NCBI RefSeq assembly: GCF_019175285.1
Contig: NC_056527.1
Location: forward strand, 123,752,112-123,816,111
Direction: 5' to 3'
From: Sceloporus undulatus
Lineage: Eukaryota > Chordata > Lepidosauria > Squamata > Phrynosomatidae
DNA length: 64,000 bases
Positions 1 to 12,720 of this stretch are shown piece by piece. The position numbers and the translations under genes were made by a program. A model generated the notes under the pieces. The model was not told the origin of the DNA and made no database searches. It was given only the letters and a program-made list of their open reading frames with translations. Numbering within the stretch: position 1 is the stretch's first letter; each line of letters opens with the position of its first letter.

Positions 1-447
1 GACAGATAAAACAGAGGAGGAATAGCATTGCTTGGATTTACTAGCGATTTAGCCTTAGGTTGACTATTAATACTAGATCTTAAAGGAACACGATTAAGCA
101 TTAAGGTTTATATGAGATTCAAAACATATATTTAACCAAAATGTTTTTTAAGACTTAGTAGCATAATTGGTATAGATTTACTATAAGGAACAATCTCTAC
201 GTTAAATAACCTGGTTTACATGTATTGCTTGAGAAGTGTGTGAACAGAACAAGTTATTTTATATTATATATTATTTGATTAATAAAATTTAATAATAAAA
301 AAACAACACGTTAATGGTTATTTTTATCTATTATTGTGGAGTATTGTTTATTGTTTTGCTATTTTTGTCTAGCAGTTAGTGTAGATGTTTTTACTGTTTG
401 TTTTGATCTCCTTACTATTATTTCTTGTATTGTATTGTATGTTCATA
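1..447. other. AT-rich flank, nothing recognised
   Basis: The left edge of the window is AT-rich and non-coding. I see no gene, RNA or repeat family that I can name. Confidence 0.5.
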
Positions 448-636
448 ATATCCCAGTTTGAGACCACTTTAACTGCCCTGGTTCAATGCTAGGGAATTCT
501 GGGAACTTTTGTGAGACATTTTATCTTTCTCTGTCAGAGAACTCTGGTGCCACAATAAGAAACAATTCCCAGGATTCCCTAAACACTGAACCAGGGCAGT
601 TAAAGCGGTCTCAAACTGGACTATTTCTGCAGTGTG
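448..636. mobile_element. hAT-type palindromic MITE, copy 1
   Basis: The two halves are near-perfect inverted complements. The left half reads CAGTTTGAGACCACTTTAAC and the right half ends in GCGGTCTCAAACTGGACTAT. The core contains CTAGGGAATTCTGGGAAC and its complement. The same family occurs at 1758, 28918 and, more distantly, at 26111. Assignment to hAT is by resemblance of the outer ends (GCAGAAATAATCCAG) and is not proven. Confidence 0.7.
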
Positions 637-779
637 TTATGAGAACCCTGAGGCAAGCCTAACACTTGAAAACGGGACACAACAACAACATGTTTGGTCA
701 CCAGAGAGAGCTATCTAACACACCAGAGGCTGAATACCGCACTAAAACTACATATCCCATGATTCCATTGGGAGGAGCC

Positions 780-1040
780 ATGACAGTTAAAGTGGGCGTG
801 TCAAAAGGGCAGAACGGCAAAGAAGAACGTGCCCATAAGAAAAATGGCGGATGCGCCATCATCTGTTATCATCAGAGACGCGGGGAAGAGGGCGGATTTG
901 CCCTGTTCAAAGATGGCCGACGCTTTTTGCTCGTACTCCCGCGCATGCGCACTAGGAAAAACTGGGCCCTCGTCGTCCTAAGAGGATGAGTTGATGGTTT
1001 GGAGTCAGCGTCGGATCTTCGGTTGGTTTGAGGGGAAATG
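780..1040 (+). promoter_or_regulatory. POLR3D: Probable POLR3D promoter and start region
   Basis: This stretch is GC-rich compared with its AT-rich surroundings. It holds a perfect NRF1-type palindrome GCGCATGCGC at 941-950 and two YY1-like cores, AAAATGGCGG at 841-850 and AAGATGGCC near 910. Such sites are typical of TATA-less promoters of housekeeping genes. The first coding exon of POLR3D opens at 1988 behind a splice acceptor (AG at about 1978), so a non-coding first exon must lie upstream, most simply near 950-1035. I could not fix its donor. The placement is inferred from motifs and from distance to the gene. Confidence 0.55.
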
Positions 1041-1069
1041 GGGGTGTTTTTTCTCTTATTGGGGGCGGG

Positions 1070-1260
1070 AAGGTGGTTGTCGTGTCGCTTCAGACTTAAG
1101 GCGACCTTATCATGGGGTTTTCTTGGCCAGTTTCTTCCTCTGAGGCTGAGAGAGTGTGACTTATTGCCCAAGGTCAACCAATGGGTTTCTATGGCTGAGC
1201 CACGATTCGAACCCAGGTCTCCAGAGTCACAGTCCCACACTCAAACCACTGTGCTCTATT
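1070..1260 (-). mobile_element. tRNA-derived SINE (lizard type)
   Basis: Read on the minus strand it has the tRNA-like head (AGTGGTTTGAGTGTGGGAC, box B GGTTCGAA), the middle AGTCACACTCTCTCAGCC-like block, and a tail ending GACACGACAACC. It lies within 250 bases of the presumed POLR3D start region. Confidence 0.75.
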
Positions 1261-1384
1261 GATACTACTGTGTTTCAGTACAATTCACACACACACACAC
1301 TATTATATATATATATGGAATTTTAATTGTTCTGTTGATGGGAAGGAATAATATGTTTTATTTTATATTGCTGTATTTTATATT

Positions 1385-1447
1385 GTTATATTTTTTTATT
1401 GTAAGCCGCCTCGATCCTGATGGAGAGGCAGGATATAAATAAAATAT

Positions 1448-1482
<35 letters not shown>

Positions 1483-1483
1483 T
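1385..1483 (+). repeat. LINE-like 3' tail ending in (ATT)n
   Basis: GTAAGCCGCCTCGATCC followed by GGCAGGATATAAATAAA and a run of TTA/ATT triplets resembles the 3' end of squamate L2-type LINEs. Confidence 0.45.
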
Positions 1484-1550
1484 TGCAGCAGTGAGCAAAT
1501 AGGCATCAATATAATGGAGAAGGTATAGCATCACTGTATTTATTTTCCTC

Positions 1551-1748
1551 TGTGGTTTGAGCGTTGGACTATGACTCCGGAGACCAGGGTTCGAATTCAG
1601 GCCATAGAAACCCATTGGGTGACCGTAGGAAAGTCACACTCTCAGCCTCAGAGGATGCCCATGGTGAACCTCCTCTTAAGGAACTTGGCAAGAAAAACCC
1701 CATGACGGTGTCGCCTTAGGGTTGCCATGAATCGGAAACAGCAACATC
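1551..1748 (+). mobile_element. tRNA-derived SINE (lizard type)
   Basis: Head with GTGGTTTGAGCGTTGGAC and GGTTCGAATTC, middle CCCATTGGGTGACC and CTCAGCCTCAGAGG, tail GGTTGCCATGAATCGG. Same family as the copy at 1070-1260 but on the opposite strand. Confidence 0.8.
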
Positions 1749-1757
1749 AATATAGGT

Positions 1758-1943
1758 CCAGAACACGCTGCAGAAATAATCCAGTTTGAGACCGCTTTAA
1801 CTGCCCTGGCTCAGTGCTAGGGAATCCTGGAAACTGTTGTTTATTACGGCACCAGAGCTTTCCGACAGAGAAGGCTCAATGTCTCACAAAACTACAGTTC
1901 CCAGAATTCCCCAGCATTGAACCAGGGCAGTTGAGAGTTTTAA
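1758..1943. mobile_element. hAT-type palindromic MITE, copy 2
   Basis: Opens GCAGAAATAATCCAGTTTGA and folds back on itself, ending near ACCAGGGCAGTTGAGAG. It stops about 35 bases before the acceptor of the first POLR3D coding exon, so the branch-point region of that intron lies beside or inside it. Confidence 0.7.
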
Positions 1944-1987
1944 AGAACTTTTTTTAAAACCTGTTTTCTCTTGGCAGATAATTCAAG

Positions 1988-4900
1988 ATGTCAGAAGGGC
2001 CTTCAAGCAGCAATCCTGGGAACCCCGGCAGCATCCGGCCCACGCTTAACGCCCCACGAGGGCTGATAGGAAGGCGACCCACGGCCCCCATAAATCCAGG
2101 CCGCCTGCCCTCCATCCGCTCTCGGGACCTTACCCTTGGCGGAGTGAAAAAGGTAGGTGTCTAATGAAGGGAGAAGCATGTAAGAAACCCTTTTCCACAT
2201 TCAAAGGATGCAATTAGAAGAGCAGAACCAGAAGGATTTTCTTGTCCGATCCAGAAAGGAGACTCCCATGTAGATAAAGGATCAGGGCAGAGGACAGACA
2301 GTTGCGGCAACTCTTGATTCCCACTTATCTACCTCTTTTAACAGTAAGACTTAATTAGTCCATAATATCGAAACTCCTACTCAAGAGTATTCTTACCATT
2401 TCTGATTTGCCAGAACCTGGGAGTAAGCAGTGAGATATACCTGGTTTACGCTGTGAATGATGTGTGTACCACATAATATTTTTGTCCTCTGAACCATCAG
2501 ATACCAGCAAATGTCAGAGACTGATTTGGGGGCTTATAATGCAGTCTTATATAGAGTGATTGAAACGGGAGACAATCACAGTATATACTTCACTATAGGT
2601 TGACCTGATGTATAAGTCGAAGGCAGGTTTTGTAGAATTTAGTGATTAGTAGATATGTCATAAATTGTCAGCAGTGGTAGTTATGTTCCTCAAACCTTGG
2701 AAGTTGCTGAGAAAGTTATTGGAGGTTCTGGAAAATAGCCACTGCTATCAATCATATCAGTGTTCTAAAGGTCACAATTATTACTTGGAGGGTCGGTGGC
2801 ACAAGATATAACTGACCAGTGCCACCAGATAAAATTGACCGGTGCCCTCCATTAACTGAGAGCACATTTTGGAACATTCCTTGTAATGCTCTACTGAAAG
2901 AGTGGACAACTGTGGGACATAGAGGCCTGCATTGACCCTCCAAGAGACGTTGGAAGGCAACATCCCAAATTTTTGCCCTCTGCCCCCATGCTCCTTGGGG
3001 GCAATTTCACTATGCTCTTGGGCCCTTCTTGGTGTCTTAAGAATTACAAGAAGCCTTTTGTTTACAAGAGGAAGGACTTCAAAGTCAACTCCCAGCTCAC
3101 TGTCTCTTAGAAGAAATGCCACTTCAGTGCCCCAAAGCATGGCAGAATTACCTTACATGCTCCCTGGAGTGCATTGTGTGTGTGGGAGGGGAGGGTTTTT
3201 AAAAACATGGAGCTCTTAGGGCCCCCAAGAACAGTAATGAGGGCCACAAGCAACCCATAGGCCACACTGTCCCAACTCATGCTTGACTTTGCATGGAAGG
3301 ACTCGGAAAAGATGAGCTGATGTGGAAAATTTGAAAATCCAAGCGTTGAAAGCAGTTCACGCAGATTTTGGAAGCAGGCTCAGGTAGTCTGAGTGAGCCC
3401 TGGCTTAAAAGGACCTCCTTGCATTATCTGGAAGTGCTAATTCAGTCCAGTGCTCTTCAATCAACAGCAAACAAAGTAATCAAAACAGATAGATAGATGG
3501 TTTCCAGGTGGAAGAAGTATCAATTGCCAGCTAAAATGTAGCTTTATGGAAAATTTGGAAGGCTGTTGACATTAACCTGACCTATTTGGCAAGAGCCTGA
3601 GAGGCTAATGGCTTTCATATGAAAGGGATTAAATTTGTTACCTCCTGGAACTGATCTGTTGGATGCTAAATTGTTTTCTTGAGGTTCTTTTCAGTCTTCG
3701 TTTGGTTTGAAAGCAGTGAAAAGGAGGTGTGCCCAGTAATAATTTCAGTATACTTTTAATAACTTTGTTTTACTGCCCCGAGCGCAAAGGAGAATGTGAT
3801 TTTATACCTCCTTAGAAATTTATAGGATTATGGCTTGAATGTTCACTATATATTTTCTGAGCTTAAAATGCAGTAGGGCCAGTTCCATGTTCATTTTGAC
3901 ATTGCTGTTTGAAACATGTTTTTCCAGTATGCTTGGAAGTTAGTCAGATATTTTGGTCCATCTCTGTGAAAAGTGAGCAAATTACACTCACTATAGGGAT
4001 ACCTGTTGGGTTGTAATAATGCGAGGAAGGGAAGCCAAGAGGGGTTGGAAAAATCCCAGGCACATGATGGCCCAGGAGCCCAGTATCTGAAATGCGTTGA
4101 GATTTAATTATAACACTTGCTAGGAAACTGTCAGAAACCTGGACATCCCATTCCACTTCACACAGTATTTGAGGACTGCTTCTGGGACTCATAATGCCAG
4201 CACAAATATATGATCATATGAGGTTAGCAAAAACCTTGAAAAGCCGTTATGATAGTGATTTCTCCTTTATATCATTGTGATATACTTCCCTCCCTAGGAG
4301 TGGATTCACGGAAGTATCCTGTAGACAAAGCTACAGTACTCTGTTGAAAAAACATAAAGGACATTTAATGCAAAATTTGTACTTAATGCAAAATCTGCTT
4401 TTTTTATATTTGAACTCAACCATTTTCCATGCTTCCTTCTGAACCCACTTTAAGTATTTGCAGATTTCAGAATCTGTTTTGGAAAGAAGAAAGGAATGTG
4501 GCGATAATGGCCACTGGAGATACATGAGAGAAAACAATAGCAGAAGCTGGGAAGGGTCTGGAAGACAGACAGAGCATAGAGGCACCTTCTTCTAGATGCT
4601 GGAAGATTGTAAAATACATATTTTCCTCATTCCTCTGAACGTTATTAAGCTTATAAGACTGTGTTACTTCCTTCCTACAAATCTGAGAATCCTGATTGGA
4701 GAATTAGAGCCCTGATTTTACAAAATGTATTTTTATGAGAAATCTCAGTCTTGAAAAATTAACCATATCAGTTCTTTTCTCTCTCTCTCTTTATAACAGA
4801 AAACTTTTGCCCCCAACATAATTAGCAGGAAAATCAAAGAAGAGTAAGTGGCCTTTAGATATTATCTCCATGGGGTGCTATTGTGGGAATGAAAAGCCTT

Positions 4901-7900
4901 AATGCACTGGAGGCACTTACGTGGGAGGGATTTTAGTTTGGTCTTCTTGCTGACATGCTAGCTTTCCAAATGGAAGAAGTTTATTATAGTGAATGGTATT
5001 GAGACATGTAATGGATGCTTCATCTGCAGTACAGAGATGCAATCCAGAAAAGAATGTATGGCATCCTATTTCTACACATTTGATTTCACTGTTACTCATC
5101 AAATAAAGTATATTTTGAAGCTACTGACAGAAAAGGGCTTGAGAGTCTTCTGAGTATATTGAAGCGTATCTTAAGAAAAAAAATAGGTAACTTTGATCCC
5201 CAAGTGTAGTGGTGTAGTGGTTTGGGTATTGGATTGGGATCCCAGGAGACCAGGGTTCGAGTCCCTGATCAACCCATGAAAACCCACTGGGTGACTTGGA
5301 ACAAGGCCTATTCTTTCAGTAGAAGGTAATGGCAAACCCTCTCTGAACAAAACCTACAAAGAAACCTCTACAGTAGGGTCACTTTAGGCTCACCATAATT
5401 CAGAAACGACTTGAAGACCCAGAAGAACAACAACATTTGACCCCATTTGTGAATTGGTTTTGGTGGCTACCCTTTAGGCCAAAAGAGGATGTTTCTGTCC
5501 AGAAAGAGAAGAAGGAGCGTGATCGAGATCGGCAGAGAGATGGTCATGGACGAGGCAGAGGGAGGCCAGAGGTCATCCAATCTCACTCCATCTTTGAGCA
5601 AGGTCCAGCAGAAATGATGAAAAAGAAAGGTATGTGAAAGATCAGCATAAATAATAAGGCCATGTAATCTACCGTCCAGGTTTGCAGCTTTGCTCTTTTA
5701 CTTTCAGATCCTTGCTTATTTGTGTGGACTCACAGGAATGGCTTCTGCTGTACATTTCCAAATGACAGAACAGGAATATCAGTTAGCTTTGTTACAGAAG
5801 TGTTTTGAGTAAACTGTCAGGATGTCCTCTCTAAAAATCCTGAGGGATATAAGCAGAAACAGTTTGCTTCTGCTTTCAGTTACGTGTATATAATCCTTTT
5901 GGGGTGATAGTAAATCATAAATTCAGTTGTGGTAGTAAATAGAGCAAAAGCTGAAGCCATATTGGCAAGCAGGCCGAACAAATGCAGATGGGTACATGGC
6001 AGAGGGGATGTTGCAATCAGTGATATAAAACTGGGCAGCCGGTAAAGCATTGCTTCTTTATCAGCTGTGAGAGATGTTATTTTGCCCTGCTTGGTGCATA
6101 CAAAATATTGCAATAATTGTCATTGAAAATCCAGGATCCACCTTTAATCCCAACCTGCACCATGGGATTAAATCTTTATTTTCTATGATGTATTAAGTAC
6201 AACATCATCTGAAGTAGGAAAGCCTATAGGTGCTTGTTTCTTTCATCTCATTAAGATTCATGCTACAGATCAGCCCACCATATCCATGGGCTCTGCACCC
6301 ACAGATTGGAAATATTCTCCTCCACGGAAATAAAATGCAAACCTGGATTTTGCCATTTTATATAAAGGACACCATTTTCCTATAGCGTTGTATATAATGA
6401 TGCTTGAGCATTCATGGATTTTGGTATCCACAAAGGGTCTGGGAACCCAGTGGATATCAGTGACCCAGTATATGAGGTAAAATACAAAGTCTTCATTAAA
6501 ACATTAAAGCCAATCCAGTAGCACATCAGTAATAATGTTCTGGAAGTGCTGCTGAGCATAACTTGTAACTGCAGAGCAGTTGACTTCTAATTTTACTGTT
6601 CATGATATACAGTATTAACTAAGTAAAATATGGCCTAGAAACTTCCTTGCCCCCATCCCTGCCCTTGTCCTTTGTCTTTGCTTGTACAGCTGAAGATGTA
6701 GCACAGTGAAGTCAACGGTCAGACCTCTCTGACTTTGTTTTTAGGGAATAATTTAATCTAGAGACTTCAGCATAGACCACTTCCAGTTGTGCTGTCCAAA
6801 TGAAGTACAGTGGACCCTTGTTATTCGCTGGGGTTTGGTTCCAAGATTCCCCGTGGATAACAAAATCCGTGTATGCTCAAGTCACATTAACTATAATGAC
6901 ATGGCAAAACGGTGTCCCTTATAAAAAATGGGAAATCAAGCTTTGATATTTGAAATTTATACTTTTTAAAAAATATTTTCAAACCGTGGATGTTTGAATC
7001 CGTGTATAAAAAAATCCATGTATAAGAAGGGCTGACTGTACTGTACACTGTACAAACTAAGTTACCACTTGAAAGATTACAGATATCCCGTTGTTGTTTT
7101 CTACACAGGTACCTGGGATAAGACTGTGGATGTGTCTGACTTTGGCCCATCCCACATCATCAACATAAAGAAAGAAAAAAGGGAGACAGATGAGGAGACC
7201 AAGCACATCTTGCGCATGCTGGAGAAGGATGATGTAAGTTTTGGGAGAGCTGCATTTGAGACAAGAGTCTACATTAAATTTTTGAACTTAAAAAAATGGA
7301 GGCCGTAACCTTAGCAGCCAGCTCATTTAAGACTTCTTTGTTCTCTTCTTTTGGAAGTGGTGGTGTCTTCTGCCACTTTGAAGTGTGAAATTAGCATGGC
7401 CATTGGCAGACTTTCCTGCCACTCACTCCTCTTGCCTCCTTCTTCTGGTTCACATCCAGGAAGGTGCTAAATTCCGATGCTGCTTTTCAAAAAATGCTTT
7501 CCGATATTCACCATGTATTTTCAATACCTTGTGCTGAATGTTTAGTCACCTTGTATCTTAGGAAAATTTTTGCTGTAACTTTTGTTTCTAAACAATTTGG
7601 ATGTCTCTGAATCTTTTAAAAATTTTATCCCAACATTTTTTGTGGGAAGAAACATCATTTCTGTGAGCCCCCATCTGCAGAATGAGGCAGAACAACCTAG
7701 CCTCAGTGGTGGATTTCTTTTTGTGGAGTTCATTTCCCTTGGAATCCTGCCAGGCTTGTGCTGTCATGATGTCTTAGAAAGCTTGGGAAAACTATTGTTT
7801 TGGCAGGTGTTGAGACTGCAGGTGTGGCCTAGTCTAGAGTTGATTTGTTTCCTTGTTGAACCCTTTGTAAGCCTCCTTGAGGGTCCTATGTTTTGGCCTC

Positions 7901-10900
7901 TCACACAGGGATGTGAGCATTCTTTAAAAGGTGAGTGCTTCAGTTCACTGAAATCAGACACTCTTCTTTGCTAGTGATCATCTGTTTTTCATTCAGCTCA
8001 GTCATTTTTCCTTTCTTTGAGTCTGTGAAATCTTTCCTGGAACAGGGGGATGGGAGGGTCTTGGAAGTTACTTCTGTACACCATGCCAATTGCTGATGAA
8101 ATATTATATAAAATCTGAGGCTTGAATGAACTTGCTTTTGTAGTATTCACACCAGTGTGTGTCTATGCCCCATTCTACTACACAACCAGTCTATCCATAT
8201 TTCTTTTTCATTTTAAACACACACGCACATACACACACATTCATGCGTATAGAGAAACCCTGAAATAAAGCATCAGGGATCGCTCTCATTTTTAATCTTT
8301 CCTTTTTCTCTGTCTCTTCTGCCAGTTCATTGATGACCCAGGCTTGAAAAATGACATTCGAAACAAGCCTGTGCAGCTGCCTCTGGCTCATTCAGGCTGG
8401 CTTTTCAAAGAGGATGATCAAGAGGATGTCAAGCCTTTGCACTCCAGCCCTAAGGAGGAGGAGATGGAGGTAGATCTCTCTTCAGTGAAAGGTAGGTCGC
8501 TTGAATCAGCCAGAAGGCACATGGATTTATGGGGAAGATCCTTGTGGGGTCATTCCATCATGTGTAAAATTTGCAGCCTTCCCAGATCTACTAAGACAAA
8601 AGATACATATATTTCCTGGACCCTATTAAAGGATCTTCTAAGTATCCAGCTCACTAGGCAAGCCTTTAACTAAGAGTAGGGAAATCACCTGGAGGGTGAG
8701 ATTGGGCTGAGAGGTTCAGATGTTTATGTTTATGTTTTTTCCCATGAACTAGCCAACAATGTCCCTGAAGTGATGCTATTGGGCTTTTTGCTGTGAGTGG
8801 TCTCCCGAAAATACCCCCAAAATGTTGTGAAATTGCTATCAGCCACCTGGGAGCATTTCCACTCTAGGCCCCCAATACTGAGGTTAGCCTTGGAGATCAC
8901 AGAAATGGCCTTGGGACCATACTTTACCTACTCTTGCTGTAAGTAATTAGGCAAGAGATTCAGAATAGATAGCAGGACAGACAGCAGTAGACCTTGCTAA
9001 TGCTGTGGCGGCTGCTGGGCAAAATGGCTTTTTAAAAAGCTCATAAATTCATTGAGGATATGCCTAGAACTTTCCATGTCAGAAAAAGTAGATCTTTGAA
9101 CATTGGGATAAACGATAGGGCTTCTGTCTTTTTGCCTTCCATCTGGCTCACCACAGTTGCAAATGGAGTACTGGACTAATTGTTCTAGCGCCTCTGGCCC
9201 AGAGAACCTTGTTTCATCTTGGAGGCTGTTCATGGCAAATATTAGAATCATTGTTTACTTCTATAGCAACTTATATCTGAAGTATACTGGAAATGGCTGG
9301 AGGAATGAGCTGGAATCTCATTTTTGTTGTAACGTGGCTTTAGGGAAGCTGAGAGATTTGTTTTGGGAAGGGGACAGCTAATCTCTGCCAGTTCTATAAT
9401 CCTGCCTCCCTTGGGCCTTATTCTAGTGAAAGAGGAGCCCCATGATGAAGAAGAACCACCACCTGCCCTCAGAGCAACTCCTGCAAAGGCACCTCCTCCC
9501 TTCCCTCAGGATGTGTCGGTGGCAGAGCTGCTGCAAAGGTTGAGTCTCTGCAAGGAGGATGAGTTCCTCTTTCTGCAGCTGCCAGATACACTACCGGGGC
9601 AGCCATCCACCCAGGACTCCAAAACAGTCAAGACAGAGGTGCAGAATGAGGATGGGCAGATGATGGTGATAAAGCAGGAGAAGAACCAGGTATGGGATTA
9701 CTCATGATGGAGTAAGATGTCATACAGGATGGATAGGAGTTTAATGGCACATGTTCCTAATCTTAGCACCATGAGTAGAAATGCAAGAGGGCAGGAGAAA
9801 TGCCCACAGTAGTAGTGCAGGCTGCACAACTTCCTTCTTGCACTACACTTTAAAAAGTGTAGACCTTATGGTTTAAGAGATACACACTTTAGAGAATGTT
9901 TTGAGGCACATCAGTAGGCAGGGCGCTTGCTCGATTTTTCTGTGGTGGTAATGACTTTTAACCATGCAGTTATGCTTCTTGCCCCAGCCTGTGCCCAGCA
10001 GGTACAGAATAAAATATGTAAATGAAAAACAAGGTCAAGGTTGCTGAATTTTCATCTCATACTAGTCTTTGCAGGAGCTGCTTGTCTTGTTCAGGGGCAG
10101 AATTTTGGTTTTATTATACTTCTTGAACACAGATGAGCACAGCCAACTTTGGCCATATGCCAGCAAAGGCAGAGACACTGAGAGTACTCTTTACATGGGC
10201 TCTCAGACGTGGTGGGCACAAGGAGAGCTACTAAATACTGTAAAATTGGTACCTACAAAGATTATAAACTGCTTGTAACCTTGCATGATTTCAGGAAAAC
10301 AAGGAGGCAGAGAACATCTGTACCTTAGGGGGCCTGTCTGAAGGGCAGGTTGGGAAGCTGCTGATCCGCAAATCAGGGAAGGTGCAACTTGTTCTAGGCA
10401 GAATCACTCTGGATGTGACCATGGGGACCCCCTGCTCCTTCCTCCAGGTATGGCTTGCTCAGAAAACATGTCTTATTGATCATAATAATACCTTTCTTCA
10501 AAGTCCATTTTTCTAGCTAATGATAAAAGAAGAACCCCACCTCCCCATTTTTAGGCGTTGGAAGGGCTGTTGTTCTTTCTGTGGCCTTCCCCAGGAGCTG
10601 CTGGCTCTCCACTGTTGGCTGGTCCAGCAGGGCTGTTCTCACAAAGTTACTTTAAAGCAAGGGACATTTGACCCTTTATTTGCCCCCATTATTTGTGGTA
10701 CTCAAAATGCATTGCCTGAGGTGGCTGCCTCCCTTGCTTGCTGGGACAATGACTGCTACACAAAAGTATCTTTGACCAGTCATGTTATTTATGCACAGCT
10801 TTGAATAGGATTTGGTAGTAACACCAACCTTTCTTTATCTTGGAAGGAACTGGTATCAGTGGGCATTGGCGACAACAGAAGTGGCGAAATGATTGTCCTG

Positions 10901-10969
10901 GGCCATGTGAAGCACAAGCTGGTCTGTGCACCAGATTTTGAATCCCTGCTGGAACACAAGCATCGATAG
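1988..10969 (+). CDS. POLR3D: DNA-directed RNA polymerase III subunit RPC4
   Basis: RPC4 is a subunit of nuclear RNA polymerase III. With RPC5 it forms a TFIIF-like module used in initiation, termination and reinitiation on tRNA and 5S genes. Eight coding exons join in frame with GT-AG borders: 1988-2152, 4800-4843, 5478-5629, 7109-7233, 8326-8491, 9427-9689, 10295-10447 and 10847-10969. They give 396 aa, against about 398 in human. The N-terminus begins MSEGPSSSNP. Conserved blocks follow in order: ARGLIGRR-like and RLPSIRSRDLTLGGVKK, a basic RDRDRQR stretch, SHSIFEQGPAEMMKKK, HILRMLEKDD, LPLAHSGWLFKE, KEEP (sumoylation-like), DVSVAELLQRLSL, and the C-terminal GQVGKLLIRKSGKVQL and MIVLGHVKHKLVC that dimerise with RPC5 in known structures. 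The start is the first ATG after the acceptor and matches the human start. No defect is visible. Confidence 0.97.
2153..4799. other. POLR3D intron without named repeats
   Basis: Intron between the first two coding exons. Open frames here are short and unlike any family I know. Only short tetranucleotide runs such as (AGAT) near 3487 stand out. Confidence 0.5.
5203..5436 (+). mobile_element. tRNA-derived SINE (lizard type)
   Basis: Head GTAGTGGTTTGGGTATTGGA with box B GGTTCGAGTCC, middle CCCACTGGGTGACTTGG, tail CACCATAATTCAGAAACGAC and ACAACAAC. It ends about 40 bases before the acceptor of the POLR3D exon at 5478. Confidence 0.8.
6268..6476. mobile_element. Degraded mariner/Tigger-type MITE
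   Basis: It contains the phrases CCACCATATCCATGGGC, GAGCATTCATGGATTTTGG and GGGTCTGGGAACCC, which match the ends and body of the better-preserved copies at 6808 and 49390. Confidence 0.5.
6808..7038. mobile_element. Mariner/Tigger-type MITE
   Basis: Starts CAGTGGACCCTTGTTATTCG after a TA and ends GGGCTGACTG before a TA, so the TA target duplication of the Tc1/mariner superfamily is visible. The body contains CCGTGGATAACAAAATCCGT. It sits about 70 bases upstream of the POLR3D exon at 7109. Confidence 0.7.
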
Positions 10970-11600
10970 AGAAGAAGAATGGCCTGTGGCAAAGGCCTGT
11001 GGCAAACTTGCTGAACGTTCCTGGAGATTTATTATATACAGTGGTGATGTGGGCTGTCCAGAAGTGCCTTGTTCCTTAGAAGATGAATTCAGAGGTGTTC
11101 CAAGGAAGACTCTCCTAGACAAGATCAATCATGCTATAGCGGAAGGGAACTTTGTGACATCTGGCAGTGCTCAATCCTCAAGAGTTAGGGGCTGTTCCAG
11201 TAGCTGTAGAAGGCAAAAGCTTTGTGCACTGACCTTCACTGGTCTGGTTTAGAGGCAACTTTATTTGTAGAATGCTCATATTGCCACTGAGCATAACAAA
11301 AAACAGTACACAGTGTGACATGTGTGAGGCTGGGGTAGAGGTTTGTTGTTCAGTATCCACTTCCTGCAGAAGAGCAAGGGGATACTCCTATTTCAAATCT
11401 CTCTGAGAACTGAAGATGAAGCCCTTTCTCCCTGGGCTTTTTCAGCCTGAGTGGCTACAGCCATACACTGCAACAGGAGCAAAGGGGATTAAAATGCTGT
11501 GGATGGGTATGTTCCCAGGGCTTTGCTCTCCCTTCCTCCAGTCATGGAAGTCAAGTAGAGCAAAATGTGGGATTGTACAAAAATAAAGGTACAGTATCAC
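10970..11600 (+). other. POLR3D: POLR3D 3' untranslated region
   Basis: The sequence after the TAG stop is unique-looking and non-coding. A canonical AATAAA poly(A) signal lies at 11582-11587, giving a 3' UTR of about 630 bases. The end is inferred from that signal alone. Confidence 0.5.
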
Positions 11601-11819
11601 TAATTTGAGAGTGAGTATTTGCATATATTAACACTCTGACTTTGCCAGAGAGCAGTCCTGCATTCATCCCCTAGTCTGCTTTTTTCATGTAGGTATGATG
11701 GCAAGAAAGTTCTAATTCAGTTACTGTTTATCGTGTCTGGGGAAAGCAAGACAATGTGTTTTCAGAGGTTTCTATGGAGCACATGTTTAAAAATATATTA
11801 GGAAGAGAAATTTTATATA

Positions 11820-12720
11820 CTATAAAATCACATATAATGGAATTACATAAAACAAACAAAAAAGAAAAAAAATGTATACCTACCCAACATAGATAAACAT
11901 TAAAATATAAACACGCTACTAAAAGGAAAAGGGGGTAATAATGACTTCCAACTTTTCAGCTAATAGTTGTATATGATATGATATCAAACTTCCTCTATCA
12001 TCAATCCCTTACGTTTCTATTACTGGTTAATTCTACTAATCTTCAAATCCAACTACTGAACATTTCCCCTGTTTTAGCTGTAAGAAAGCAATGACTGGTT
12101 TCCAAACTTTATTTAAATTACTCAGAGATTTCTCTCTAGTTAAGAGAGTCAACTTATCCATCTCAGCTAAATCATACAATTCCAATATCTAATCTTCCTT
12201 CGTCAGGGTTGTTTTGTCCTTCACAGCCATGATCATATATTGTGTAATTCCCCCATACTTAATCTCCACTTGTTTATCTAACAGTCCCCAAAATAAAGTT
12301 CAGGTTTCAATTTAGGATGTATCTTCAACATATCTATGAATCAAAGTCCAAAACCTTTTCACATTATCACATGTCCACCACACATTGGTAGAACATTCCT
12401 GGTTATTCACACTTCCAGCAGACATTACTAACCCCTTTATACATCTCCAAGTATCTCAAGCACCAAATGCCAAAGGCACCTCATAAAAACTTTATTTAGG
12501 ATCAAAACATAATGTAAATATTACTCCCATTGACCACATTTTCTCTCACTGACCGAGATACAATAAACAATACCATTGGCCCATTTTATCACACACTCTT
12601 TAGCATGTGCTTCTTCCATTTCCATTGTTAATCATTTATACATTTTGCGAATCAAATGTTCCTCATCTGTACTCAGCTGTATCTAAGAACCAGTGTTTGG
12701 GCTTGTTTGTTTTTAAATTC
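11820..12720 (-). mobile_element. Degenerate L1-type LINE, 3' part
   Basis: Broken minus-strand reading resembles the C-terminal end of L1 ORF2: a Cys-rich CWKC-like stretch, then a motif like GMFY...VVDM and the family's W/LDF-type residues, at about 12280-12480. An A-rich tail (seen as T-poor sequence on +) lies near 11850. It carries many stops and frame changes and is an old 5'-truncated copy. Confidence 0.6.

Noticed and set aside
666-1262. Open frames at 666-989, 872-1240 and 1038-1262
   Set aside because: They overlap the promoter region and a SINE, and have no similarity to known proteins.
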